From the NCBI GenBank assembly GCA_009363175.1, contig CP045205.1, positions 1,364,001 through 1,428,000 on the forward strand: a DNA stretch of 64,000 nucleotides. Direction: 5' to 3'. The translations under genes were made by a program, and so were the position numbers. Below the pieces are notes generated by a model that did no database searches, had not been told where the DNA came from, and saw only the letters and a list, made by a program, of their open reading frames with translations. This document shows, piece after piece, positions 54,253 to 62,655 of the stretch (position 1 is its first letter; each line of letters starts with the position of its first letter). Source of the DNA: Citrobacter telavivensis. GTDB taxonomy: Bacteria; Pseudomonadota; Gammaproteobacteria; Enterobacterales; Enterobacteriaceae.

Positions 54253-55127
54253 TACAGCTTTCCTCCCGCCGCGACAACGGCTTCAGTTACAACTTTCCGG
54301 GTCATCGTCTGGATGAGATGCAGACGAAATTCCTTACTGGCCCGCCAGGAAGAGCGCGGGGCGACGTCTTGCAGAACGGATTCAGCGATCGCGTCCAGCG
54401 TTTGCAGGGTCAATGGCGCATTTTGCGCCGCGCTCTCCGCATGCTGACAGCGAACTGGCGTGGGAGCCGCAACGCCGAACGCCAGGCGAAGTTCTTTAAT
54501 ACCGCCGTTATCCAGTTGGCATCGTGCCGCGCAGCCAATGGTCGAAATGTCCATCGCATCACGCATGGCGTATTTAAAATGCGCGCTGCCGGTATCGGCC
54601 CTGGGCTGCGGGGGAAAATGAAAGGCGACAAGGATTTCATCTTGCTCAAGAGCGACTTTTCCGGGGCCGGTGTGAAAACCGTTGATGCTGGTAAAACGCA
54701 CCCCTTTCGGCGAGGCTATCTCAAGCGTGGCGTCATAAATCAGCGTTGGCGTCGCCGAGTCTGCGCTGGTTGCGCCGTTGCAGATATTCCCGCCGTAGGT
54801 GGCGACATTACGGATTTGCGGTCCGGCGATAGAGGCGGCAGCAGCGCACAGGGCTGGCAGATATCGTTGCGTAATGGGGTGCTCGATAATCTCGCTAAAA
54901 GTGGTGGCGGAACCGACGCGCAACCCCTCCTCCTTCGTCAACGTCATTCCCTGGAGCTCGGGCAGATCATGGATGTCAACGATATGGCGGTAACGCGCAT
55001 TATGATGATGAAGTTGGATCAGGACGTCGGTTCCACCGGCGAGCAGTTTCGCCTGTGGATAGCGCGCCAACAGGCTGATAGCCTCGGCAATGCCTGACGC
55101 GCGATGGTAAGAAGCAAAGTCAAACAT
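54252..55127 (-). CDS. xdhB: Xanthine dehydrogenase FAD subunit XdhB
   Basis: XdhB binds FAD and passes electrons to NAD+. The 291-residue protein has FAD contacts in AKLLAGGTDVLIQLHHH and IRNVATYGGNICNGATSADSATP. E. coli XdhB is 292 residues. It starts ten bases after xdhA ends and shares a one-base overlap with xdhC. Confidence 0.95.
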   Translation of the reverse strand: MFDFASYHRASGIAEAISLLARYPQAKLLAGGTDVLIQLHHHNARYRHIVDIHDLPELQGMTLTKEEGLRVGSATTFSEIIEHPITQRYLPALCAAAASIAGPQIRNVATYGGNICNGATSADSATPTLIYDATLEIASPKGVRFTSINGFHTGPGKVALEQDEILVAFHFPPQPRADTGSAHFKYAMRDAMDISTIGCAARCQLDNGGIKELRLAFGVAAPTPVRCQHAESAAQNAPLTLQTLDAIAESVLQDVAPRSSWRASKEFRLHLIQTMTRKVVTEAVVAAGGKL

Positions 55128-55137
55128 GGTCTTATCC

Positions 55138-57435
55138 TCAAATCAAGCCAGCCTGGTGGAACTCCGCATACAACCGTTTTGGCGTCAGGGGCAGCGTATT
55201 AATCGCAACGCCGGTGGCCATTTTCACGGCGTTACGAATGGCTGCAGCCACCGGGATAATGGGCGGCTCGCCGAGGGATTTATGCCCATACGCCGATTGC
55301 GGCTCCTGGGTTTCAACGAATGCGCTTTCCAGTTGCGGCAGGTCGGGCATGGTTGGCATTTTGTAATCGAGGAGATTGGGGTTTCGCACCAGGCCACTTT
55401 CCGCATCGATGATCATCTCTTCAAACAGCGACCAGCCAATGCCCATCCCCATCCCGCCGTGCACCTGTCCTTCCGCCAGTTGTGGATTCAGAATATGGCC
55501 GGAATCGTGGACATTGAGGATGCGGTTGATAGTGACCTTGCACAGGGCGATATCGACGCTCAGATCGACAAACGTGCAGCCAAACGCCGGTGGGTTGGTG
55601 GTTGTTTTCACGGAACATTCCGCTGACAGTTGGCCACCGCGTTCCGGGTGATAAAACGCATCCATTGCCAGGTCTTTTAATGACAGCAACGGAGAGTCCG
55701 GGCGATCGATAAGGACGATGCTACCTGCCGTCAGCGTCAGGTTCATGACGGACTGATGCAGCATGTCGGCAGCGTGATGGAGGATTTTATCGCGCAGTTG
55801 CATTGCCGCTTTGCGCAGTGCCGGTGCGGCGACATAGCTTTGGCGAGAGGCAAATGCGCCGGGGTCGAACGGGGTAATATCGGTATCCTGGGTCGAAATG
55901 ACGTGTACATCGCTGACCGGCACGCCGAGGGTTTCCGCTACCATCTGTGAGAAGACGGTATCCGCCCCCTGACCGATTTCTGTGGCACCGCTCTGAACGT
56001 TGATCGTGCCATCCTGATTCATAAGCAGACGGGCACCGGCGATTTCCACGCCGACCGGCCAGGTGTTGGAGGTGTAGCTAAAGCAGGCGACGCCGACACC
56101 CCGGCGGATATTGCCCTGCTGGTGCTGACATTCAGCACGACGGGCATCCCATTCAAACAGCGCGCGGCCTTTTTGCAGACACTCCGGGAGTCCCGCGCTG
56201 TAGATGCGTTTGCCGGTAATCGGGTTCTTGTCGCCTTCGCAGGCCGCATTACGCAACCGAACCTCGAGCGGGTCGAGACCCAGCGCCGTCGCGGCGTCAT
56301 CCAGCATCGATTCCACGGCAAAGATCACCTGCGGCGCGCCGTAGCCGCGCATCGCGCCAGCGGAAGGGAGATTGGTATAGCAGGTGGTGGAACGGTAAGC
56401 ATACGCGCTACGGGGATAGAGCCAGGCCACTTTGTTGCCGCCCGCCGAGGCGATTGAATGTCCGTGCGAGGCATAGGCGCCGGTATTTGACAGGACATCC
56501 AGACGATAGCCTTTCAACGTGCCGTCGCGATTGAGTCCCATCTGTCCATCAATCGTGAACGCATGGCGGGTCCGGGAAGCGAGAAAACACTCTTCGCGAC
56601 TCAGCGAAACTTTCACCGGAATACCGCCCAGTTTACGGGTCAGGAACGCGGCCATTGGCTCTTCCAGCACATCCTGTTTGTTGCCAAATCCGCCGCCGAC
56701 GTACGGTTTGATGACCCGCACGCATGACCAGGGAATATCCAGCGCCTGACCCACAACCCGCCGTACAATGTGAGGAATCTGCGTGCTGGAGACGATGGAA
56801 ATACGCGAGTCATCTTCCATCCAGGCAAATGAGGTGACGCTTTCCATATGGCAGTGTTGAATGACTGGGGTCTGGTAATGTCCCTGGAGTTGATAATCTG
56901 CGGCATCAATGGCCTGCTGCACATTCCCCGTAGTCATTTCACTGCGATTGAGCAGATTACCGCCGGGGTGAATGGGGACTGCCTCCTGCGTCAGAGCGGC
57001 CTCTGGCGTAGTAATCACCGGGAGTTTTTCCCATTCCACCTTCACCCGCAGGGCGGCTTTCTCCGCGGTTAACTCGTCTCTTGCCACGACAATCGCGACC
57101 GCATCGCCATGATGGCGTACGTGACGGGTCAGCAGTAAACGGTCGGCGGTGTCGCGTTTGTTCTCATCCAACGTCCAGGCGTGTCCTGCCGTGGCGAATG
57201 GAATATCAGGTACATCTTCCCAGGTAAACACGGCCAACACCCCGGGCAGGGTTTTCGCCTCGTCACAGTCGATGCTGGTGGCGTAACCGTGGGCAATCGG
57301 GCTGCGAACGTATTTGGCATAACACATACCCGCCATCATGTAATCATCAGTATATCGAGCCCGCCCGGTCACTTTAGCAATGGCATCCACGCGCATACAT
57401 GACTCACCGGTAGCGGTTGCTTCCCGCGCATCCAT
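55138..57435 (-). CDS. xdhA: Xanthine dehydrogenase molybdenum-binding subunit XdhA
   Basis: XdhA is the catalytic molybdopterin cytosine dinucleotide subunit, oxidising hypoxanthine or xanthine. The protein has the N-terminal hammerhead domain (VDAIAKVTGRARYTDD), Moco-binding VGGGFGNKQD and MRGYGAPQ, and the catalytic Glu in AYGHKSLGEPPIIP. The ATG at 57435 (MDAREATATG) follows AAGGGGACGTTT, a strong ribosome-binding site, giving 765 residues; the 752-residue E. coli annotation starts at the internal MRVDAIAKV. A sigma-54 promoter lies just upstream. Confidence 0.94.
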   Translation of the reverse strand: MDAREATATGESCMRVDAIAKVTGRARYTDDYMMAGMCYAKYVRSPIAHGYATSIDCDEAKTLPGVLAVFTWEDVPDIPFATAGHAWTLDENKRDTADRLLLTRHVRHHGDAVAIVVARDELTAEKAALRVKVEWEKLPVITTPEAALTQEAVPIHPGGNLLNRSEMTTGNVQQAIDAADYQLQGHYQTPVIQHCHMESVTSFAWMEDDSRISIVSSTQIPHIVRRVVGQALDIPWSCVRVIKPYVGGGFGNKQDVLEEPMAAFLTRKLGGIPVKVSLSREECFLASRTRHAFTIDGQMGLNRDGTLKGYRLDVLSNTGAYASHGHSIASAGGNKVAWLYPRSAYAYRSTTCYTNLPSAGAMRGYGAPQVIFAVESMLDDAATALGLDPLEVRLRNAACEGDKNPITGKRIYSAGLPECLQKGRALFEWDARRAECQHQQGNIRRGVGVACFSYTSNTWPVGVEIAGARLLMNQDGTINVQSGATEIGQGADTVFSQMVAETLGVPVSDVHVISTQDTDITPFDPGAFASRQSYVAAPALRKAAMQLRDKILHHAADMLHQSVMNLTLTAGSIVLIDRPDSPLLSLKDLAMDAFYHPERGGQLSAECSVKTTTNPPAFGCTFVDLSVDIALCKVTINRILNVHDSGHILNPQLAEGQVHGGMGMGIGWSLFEEMIIDAESGLVRNPNLLDYKMPTMPDLPQLESAFVETQEPQSAYGHKSLGEPPIIPVAAAIRNAVKMATGVAINTLPLTPKRLYAEFHQAGLI

Positions 57436-57484
57436 AAACGTCCCCTTGATTTGACTATTCGGTTCCTGAACAACCGTTAAATCA

Positions 57485-57500
57485 GGCAAGAATTACGCCA
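57485..57500 (-). promoter_or_regulatory. Sigma-54 promoter of xdhA
   Basis: On the minus strand TGGCGTAATTCTTGCC has GG and GC correctly spaced by ten bases (TGGCGT-N5-TTGC). The start would be near 57473, about 38 bases before the xdhA ATG. Confidence 0.7.
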
Positions 57501-57606
57501 GAAGCGCAAAGTCGAACGGTGGGAGACGGGAAGTGTGACGGAGATAATAATATGACCTGATAAAGGGGATAACAGACCGGGAAAAACGGATGTCTTGCGT
57601 ATCATT

Positions 57607-57625
57607 ATGAGTTTAATCAACTCAT
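57607..57625. promoter_or_regulatory. 19-base palindrome upstream of xdhA, candidate YgeV site
   Basis: ATGAGTT-TAATC-AACTCAT is a perfect inverted repeat about 107 bases upstream of the xdhA -24 element, a normal enhancer distance. Its core AGTTTAATCAACTCA resembles the 51735-51749 site. Confidence 0.5.
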
Positions 57626-57756
57626 TGTGATACACGGTAAGTGGCAGTGATAGCGTTTATCTGGCAGTCTGTGATGATACTTACCGACTCAATAAATTTG
57701 GCATCCGGATTATGACTGCTATCATATGGCGTCTGTGAATGTTGCGAGGAACGGTT

Positions 57757-58506
57757 TTGAGCGCAGGACGCCTGAAGAAAAATAGCCTGGGTATTGCCAT
57801 GCTGCTTTGTGCAGGATTGCTGATCGCAGGCTGCTCGGGGAGCAAATCGTCTAATTCTGGATCCGGGGCTGGCGCCGTTTATACCGTTAAACGGGGGGAT
57901 ACGCTTTACCGTATTTCACGCACTACCGGCACCAGCGTCAAAGATCTTGCGCGTCTGAACGGCATTTCTCCGCCGTATACCATTGAGGTGGGGCAAAAGC
58001 TGAAGCTCGGTGGTTCGAAAACGGCCTCAGCGAAATCCACTAAAAAATCGTCCACCAAAACGGCAGCGGTCAGACCGTCCTCTTCTGTGCCGCAATCGTC
58101 CTGGCCTCCGGTGGGACAACGTTGCTGGCAATGGCCTGCCAGCGGTAAGGTGATCCTGCCTTACTCCACGGCGGAAGGTGGCAACAAGGGGATCGACATT
58201 TCCGCTGCCCGTGGTACGCCTGTTTACGCTGCCGGGGCAGGGAAGGTGGTCTACGTGGGCAACCAACTGCGCGGCTACGGTAATCTCATCATGATCAAAC
58301 ACAGTGAAGATTACATTACTGCCTACGCGCACAATGACACGATGCTGGTGAATAACGGGCAAAGCGTGAAGGCCGGACAGAAAATTGCCACGATGGGCAG
58401 TACTGATGCGGCCTCGGTGCGGTTGCATTTCCAGATTCGCTATCGTGCGACGGCCATCGATCCGCAGCGTTACCTGCCACCGCAGGGCAGCAAACCAAAA
58501 TGCTGA
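57757..58506 (+). CDS. actS: LysM lipoprotein ActS (YgeR), activator of amidases
   Basis: ActS is an outer-membrane-linked LytM-domain protein that activates peptidoglycan amidases, mainly AmiC in E. coli. The TTG at 57757 gives 249 residues (MSAGRLKKNS) and has GAGGAA five bases before it; the ATG 18 bases upstream is alternative. A lipobox is seen (LLIAGCSG), then LysM (YTVKRGDTLYRISRTTGTS) and a C-terminal M23/LytM domain (GNKGIDISAARGTPVYAAGAGKVVY, MIKHSEDYITAYAH, LHFQIRYR). LytM domains in this group lack full zinc ligation. Confidence 0.94.
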   Translation: MSAGRLKKNSLGIAMLLCAGLLIAGCSGSKSSNSGSGAGAVYTVKRGDTLYRISRTTGTSVKDLARLNGISPPYTIEVGQKLKLGGSKTASAKSTKKSSTKTAAVRPSSSVPQSSWPPVGQRCWQWPASGKVILPYSTAEGGNKGIDISAARGTPVYAAGAGKVVYVGNQLRGYGNLIMIKHSEDYITAYAHNDTMLVNNGQSVKAGQKIATMGSTDAASVRLHFQIRYRATAIDPQRYLPPQGSKPKC

Positions 58507-58540
58507 CGGCGAATTAATCGCCAGTCAGCAGGCCTGTCCC

Positions 58541-58568
58541 TTGCCAACAAGAGCGTAAGGTTTATAAT
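58541..58568 (+). promoter_or_regulatory. Promoter of tRNA-Gly
   Basis: TTGCCA (58541-58546) and a perfect TATAAT (58563-58568) are separated by 16 bases, 17 bases ahead of the tRNA. Confidence 0.75.
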
Positions 58569-58585
58569 GCCTTACGCACACCAAA

Positions 58586-58659
58586 GCGGGCGTAGTTCAA
58601 TGGTAGAACGAGAGCTTCCCAAGCTCTATACGAGGGTTCGATTCCCTTCGCCCGCTCCA
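58586..58659 (+). tRNA. glyU: tRNA-Gly (anticodon CCC)
   Basis: The 74-base sequence GCGGGCGTAGTTCAATGGTA...GCCCGCTCCA folds as a full cloverleaf with encoded CCA. The acceptor stem is GCGGGCG/CGCCCGC and the anticodon loop is TTCCCAA, giving CCC, which reads GGG. It is next to actS as in E. coli, where this tRNA borders the ETT2 island. No direct repeat of its 3' end is seen in the rest of the window. Confidence 0.97.
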
Positions 58660-59055
58660 GACTCAAGTCTCCTGAAGTCTACCAAACTCAATTTTCCCTT
58701 GATAAATCAGCAGTTATTGCATTCTATTAGTCTATTGAACGCAATTGTACTCCCTCAGGGTCAAGCTCTATGTGGGGGTATGGATGGGGAATACTTTCAG
58801 TCAGCTACAGCCATTTTGCCTGCAGCATTTCTGGTGTGACAACTTTTGCCCCGATGCGCCGTTTCGGCCGAACAAATAATGAAGATCTATGGCACATGAC
58901 AAGACGCAACAAAGCGGGTGCGCTGAACGACACCGGCGATCTGCCGGTGTACAAGCCCGTGGAACGATTATGGAGAAGAAGCGAGTGGCAGCTGTTACCG
59001 CGTGAATACGATATTTTCAGAGCAACTATCGTCACACTATTGTATCAACAAAGAA
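58660..59055. other. 396-base accessory tract after glyU, no convincing gene
   Basis: AT-richer DNA without a recognisable complete gene. An open frame across 58770-59078 yields a 102-residue translation with no family I know and no good start. A short perfect hairpin, CACCGGC-GATCT-GCCGGTG, lies at 58931-58949. Such tracts after a tRNA often hold decayed integrase ends, but I cannot identify one here. Confidence 0.5.
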
Positions 59056-59808
59056 TTAAAAGTTATTCATACAGTTAGTGTAAATGAATTTCGCTGAAAC
59101 CTGAGCGTCCTGTTTCGGGTGTTCATATACGTAGTCAACGAAAGTCTTATAGAGCGTAATCATCTGGGGAGTGACTTCGGACTTGCCATTCATATTATCG
59201 AGACGCTGATAATATTCTCCTTTGGTCATTCCTCCGTTTCGGCCCTCGGTTACGTTTGCGGTAAATTGGGCCATACCCATGCACATTTGATCTTTGTCGC
59301 TACTCGCTTTATCCGGGTAGAGGGCACCTTCAAGCACTTTATCACCACTAATGGCATGTTGCGCCCACGCTGAATTGTTGGCGATAAACTTTTTGGAGCC
59401 AGTAGCAATACCGTATTCGATGCGAATGCCATTATCGTGATAACTGCCATCTGCGTCTTTGGTTGCGAGCTTTAATGAGATTCGGCAACCGGGCAACGTT
59501 TTGTTTTCCTGAACAGAAACTATCACCGTGTCCGTGTCGCAATCGGCAAAGCTGTATTCGGGATTAACGTAAGTATTCGTTTTAACCAATAATCCGGTTA
59601 AACCGTTTTTATAGCCTTTTGCCGGTAGGGTTTTGTAGGCGTTGCGGTCGCCCTTTTTTATTGCTTCACGGAAGTGATCCATTCCGATACGTGTAGCCAG
59701 TTGATCAATGCTTTCGGTTGCGTAGGATGATGTTGACGCTGTGATGAGTAAAGTGCCTAACGCTGCCTTGCACATAAAGCCTGTTTTTCTAATCTGCTCT
59801 TTAAACAT
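59056..59808 (-). CDS. Exported protein of unknown function
   Basis: I do not recognise this 250-residue protein. Residues 1-31 look like a signal peptide (MFKEQIRKTGFMCKAALGTL then LITASTSSYA, cleavage before TESIDQLA). The mature part has four cysteines (FADCDTD, LPGCRIS, DQMCMGM, YTNCMNN), which could form two disulfides in the periplasm or outside. The ATG at 59808 was chosen since GAGGAAAG lies upstream; an ATG 27 bases earlier has none. Codon use is less GC-biased than the core genes, fitting transfer. The product may interact with the envelope or host. Confidence 0.7.
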   Translation of the reverse strand: MFKEQIRKTGFMCKAALGTLLITASTSSYATESIDQLATRIGMDHFREAIKKGDRNAYKTLPAKGYKNGLTGLLVKTNTYVNPEYSFADCDTDTVIVSVQENKTLPGCRISLKLATKDADGSYHDNGIRIEYGIATGSKKFIANNSAWAQHAISGDKVLEGALYPDKASSDKDQMCMGMAQFTANVTEGRNGGMTKGEYYQRLDNMNGKSEVTPQMITLYKTFVDYVYEHPKQDAQVSAKFIYTNCMNNF

Positions 59809-60144
59809 GTTGTTCTTTCCTCGAAATCCACCCATGCGGTGTTTCTAACAACATAATAAACGTTTGATTCGTAATATCACGATAAGTGAGTGGCTCTTTA
59901 GTGGTCATCTGCGCAAATTCAGCGATGAAAAAGTCCCTTCGAACCCTGTTTGAACAACGAGTAAAAGCATTGTGCATTGCCACCGGAATGCGTCAGGAAG
60001 CTTTTGCTTATATCGGACCCGTCCCGTCAACAATATCAACCGACGGAGTTGTTTGCTGTTCTCTTAAAGACAGAAGCACGAGTGCAGCGGAAAAGATCCG
60101 TAAGGCCAGCCAACGGTGTGGCGGCGTATTCAATCATCTCTCAT

Positions 60145-60170
60145 TTCATATATGAAAATTCAAATATAAT
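60145..60170 (+). promoter_or_regulatory. ars promoter with ArsR operator palindrome
   Basis: A 12-base palindrome TTCATATATGAA (60145-60156) lies directly upstream of a perfect TATAAT (60165-60170), about 54 bases before arsR. ArsR/SmtB repressors bind such AT-rich dyads. The -35 is weak and overlaps the palindrome, as expected for a repressible promoter. Confidence 0.65.
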
Positions 60171-60223
60171 TTTGACATTTTATGGTTGCAGAGAGAGACT
60201 GCCAGACAGAAGCAGGAGGGCTT

Positions 60224-60577
60224 ATGCCGCAATTATCATCAATACAACTCTTCAAAAACCTCTCCGATGAAACTCGTCTGGGCATCGTGTTGCTGCTCAG
60301 GGAGATGGGGGAACTGTGCGTGTGCGATCTCTGCACGGCGCTGGAACAGTCCCAGCCCAAGATCTCCCGGCACCTGGCAATGCTTCGGGAAAGTGGATTA
60401 TTGCTGGATCGCAAGCAGGGTAAATGGGTTCATTACCGCTTATCACCGCATATTCCTTCCTGGGCTGCGCAGGTGATTGAGCAGGGCTGGCTAAGCCAAC
60501 AGGACGACGTGCAGGCCATCGCCCGTAAGCTGGCATCGGCTAACTGCTCTGGTAGCGGTAAAGCTGTTTGTATCTAA
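60224..60577 (+). CDS. arsR: Arsenite-responsive repressor ArsR
   Basis: ArsR represses the ars operon and leaves DNA on binding As(III) or Sb(III). The 117-residue winged-helix protein has the metalloid site C32-V-C34-D-L-C37 in ELCVCDLCTAL, followed by the DNA-recognition helix SQPKISRHLAMLRESGLL. GGAGGGCTT precedes the ATG at 60224. It is a plasmid R773/chromosomal E. coli-type ArsR. Confidence 0.96.
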   Translation: MPQLSSIQLFKNLSDETRLGIVLLLREMGELCVCDLCTALEQSQPKISRHLAMLRESGLLLDRKQGKWVHYRLSPHIPSWAAQVIEQGWLSQQDDVQAIARKLASANCSGSGKAVCI

Positions 60578-60624
60578 AAAATTTGCCTGTACATATATGC
60601 TTTATCGAATGTGAGGTGTTAAAG

Positions 60625-61308
60625 ATGAAGGCGTTAACGGTGTTTGAACCGGCGATGTGCTGCAGTACCGGCGTTTGTGGTTCCGATGTCGATCAGGTTC
60701 TGGTCGATTTTTCTGCGGATGTGCAGTGGTTGAAAGGGCGTGGCGTGCAGGTTGAACGTTACAACCTGGCGCAGCAGCCCATGAGCTTTGTTCAGAACGA
60801 GAAGGCGAAAGCATTCCTCGACGCATCTGGAGCAGAAGGGCTTCCGCTGCTGTTGCTGGACGGTGAAACGGTGATGGCGGGGCGATACCCAAAACGCGCT
60901 GAGCTGGCTCGTTGGTTCGGTATTCCGCTGGATGCAACCGGGGCTTATCACCGTGAGATTGCTAAGAAAATGGGCGACAAGGGTCATTTTACCACCCCGA
61001 TGATGCAGCTTCAGGATCCGGAACGTACCAACGTTCTGCTTGTCACTCTGCCTGAAACCACACCTGTGCTGGAAGCGGCAAATTTGCAGGCCGATCTGGA
61101 ACGCGCGGGGATCCACCCCTGGGGCTGGATAATCAATAACAGCCTTGCTATTGCGCAGACGCGTTCACCGCTGCTTTGCCAGCGTGCCCGGCAAGAGTTG
61201 TCTCAGATTGATGCCGTGAAGAATCAGCATGCTAACCGCATCGCGTTAGTACCGGTACTGGCGACAGAACCTACTGGCATCGAAAAACTCAGAGCGCTGG
61301 CGGGTTAA
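60625..61308 (+). CDS. Chimeric ArsD-ArsA protein produced by in-frame deletion
   Basis: Residues 1-103 are ArsD (MKALTVFEPAMCCSTGVCG through WFGIPLD), with arsenite-binding C12, C13 and C18. From residue 104 the sequence is the C-terminal end of ArsA (ATGAYHREIAKKMGDKGHFT to the end EPTGIEKLRALAG, 124 residues). The ArsD tail with its cysteine pairs, and nearly all of ArsA including both P-loops and the As(III) cysteines, are absent. The junction lies at CTGGAT (60928-60933), which I believe occurs in both parents. Copper-type metallochaperone delivery to an ATPase is therefore not possible from this locus. The frame is intact at 227 residues. Confidence 0.9.
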   Translation: MKALTVFEPAMCCSTGVCGSDVDQVLVDFSADVQWLKGRGVQVERYNLAQQPMSFVQNEKAKAFLDASGAEGLPLLLLDGETVMAGRYPKRAELARWFGIPLDATGAYHREIAKKMGDKGHFTTPMMQLQDPERTNVLLVTLPETTPVLEAANLQADLERAGIHPWGWIINNSLAIAQTRSPLLCQRARQELSQIDAVKNQHANRIALVPVLATEPTGIEKLRALAG

Positions 61309-61319
61309 TTCTAGTGTAT

Positions 61320-61342
61320 ACAGGGCGGCAGAGTCGCCCTGT
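61320..61342 (+). other. Hairpin between arsDA fusion and arsB
   Basis: ACAGGGCG pairs with CGCCCTGT across a seven-base loop, 11 bases before the arsB start codon; GGAGGA follows as the arsB ribosome-binding site. It may mark an mRNA processing or translation control point. Confidence 0.55.
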
Positions 61343-61353
61343 CAGGAGGATGT

Positions 61354-62643
61354 ATGTTACTGGCAGGCGCTATTTTTGTCCTGACCCTCGTTTTGGTTAT
61401 CTGGCAGCCGAAGGGAGTAGGGATCGGCTGGAGTGCGATGTTGGGCGCGGTGCTGGCGTTAATCTCGGGCGTTGTACACATGGGCGATATTCCGGTGGTA
61501 TGGAATATCGTCTGGAACGCTACCGCAACGTTTATTGCCGTGATTATCATCAGTCTGCTTCTGGATGAATCCGGCTTTTTCGAATGGGCGGCACTGCACG
61601 TTTCACGCTGGGGTAACGGTCGTGGCCGTTTGCTCTTTACGTATATCGTTCTGCTTGGCGCAGCGGTCGCGGCGCTGTTTGCTAACGATGGCGCAGCGCT
61701 TATTCTGACGCCGATTGTTATCGCCATGCTGCTGGCATTAGGTTTCAGTAAAGGCACTACGCTGGCATTTGTCATGGCTGCCGGGTTTATTGCCGATACG
61801 GCCAGTCTGCCGCTTATCGTGTCAAACCTGGTGAATATCGTTTCTGCTGATTTCTTCGGACTGGGGTTTACTGAGTATGCGTCGGTGATGGTGCCGGTGG
61901 ATATCGCCGCCATTATCGCCACACTGGTGATGCTGCATCTGTTCTTCCGCAAAGATATTCCGCCGACTTACGATTTAGCCCTTCTGAAAGCACCGGCGAA
62001 TGCGATTAAAGATCTGGCAACGTTCAGAACCGGCTGGATAGTGTTGATTCTTCTGCTGGTTGGCTTTTTCGTCATTGAGCCGCTCGGTATTCCGGTCAGC
62101 GCCATTGCGGCTGTAGGGGCTGTCATCCTGTTTGCGGTGGCGAAACGAGGCCATGCCATTAATACCGGTAAAGTGCTGCGCGGTGCGCCCTGGCAAATCG
62201 TCATCTTCTCGCTGGGGATGTATCTGGTGGTCTACGGTCTGCGCAACGCCGGGCTAACGGAATATCTCTCCGCTGTGCTGAACGTGCTGGCAGATAAAGG
62301 ACTTTGGGCCGCGACGTTGGGTACGGGCTTCCTGACGGCTTTCCTCTCTTCCATCATGAACAACATGCCTACCGTGCTGGTTGGCGCGCTCTCGATTGAT
62401 GGCAGTACCGCAACCGGCGTAATCAAAGAGGCGATGATTTACGCCAACGTGATTGGCTGCGACCTGGGGCCGAAAATTACCCCTATTGGTAGTCTGGCAA
62501 CGCTGCTCTGGCTGCATGTCCTTTCACAGAAGAACATGACCATCACCTGGGGGTATTATTTCCGCACCGGGATTATCATGACGCTGCCCGTGCTGTTTGT
62601 AACGCTGGCCGTGCTGGCGCTACGCCTCTCTTTCACTTTGTAA
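61354..62643 (+). CDS. arsB: Arsenite efflux pump ArsB
   Basis: ArsB exports As(OH)3 and Sb(OH)3 in exchange for protons and works alone or with ArsA. The 429-residue membrane protein has about 12 hydrophobic segments and equals the R773/E. coli length. Typical segments include FANDGAALILTPIVIAML and SSIMNNMPTVLVGALSID. Because ArsA is lost here, ArsB should work as a secondary transporter only. CAGGAGGATGT precedes the start. Confidence 0.96.
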   Translation: MLLAGAIFVLTLVLVIWQPKGVGIGWSAMLGAVLALISGVVHMGDIPVVWNIVWNATATFIAVIIISLLLDESGFFEWAALHVSRWGNGRGRLLFTYIVLLGAAVAALFANDGAALILTPIVIAMLLALGFSKGTTLAFVMAAGFIADTASLPLIVSNLVNIVSADFFGLGFTEYASVMVPVDIAAIIATLVMLHLFFRKDIPPTYDLALLKAPANAIKDLATFRTGWIVLILLLVGFFVIEPLGIPVSAIAAVGAVILFAVAKRGHAINTGKVLRGAPWQIVIFSLGMYLVVYGLRNAGLTEYLSAVLNVLADKGLWAATLGTGFLTAFLSSIMNNMPTVLVGALSIDGSTATGVIKEAMIYANVIGCDLGPKITPIGSLATLLWLHVLSQKNMTITWGYYFRTGIIMTLPVLFVTLAVLALRLSFTL

Positions 62644-62655
62644 TGAGATACTGAT

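Noticed and set aside
58770..59078. 102-codon plus-strand ORF after glyU
   Set aside because: No family match, no clear start, and it overlaps the end of the exported protein gene; perhaps decayed DNA.
59886..60155. 89-codon plus-strand ORF before arsR
   Set aside because: No ribosome-binding site or family match, and its end runs into the ars operator.
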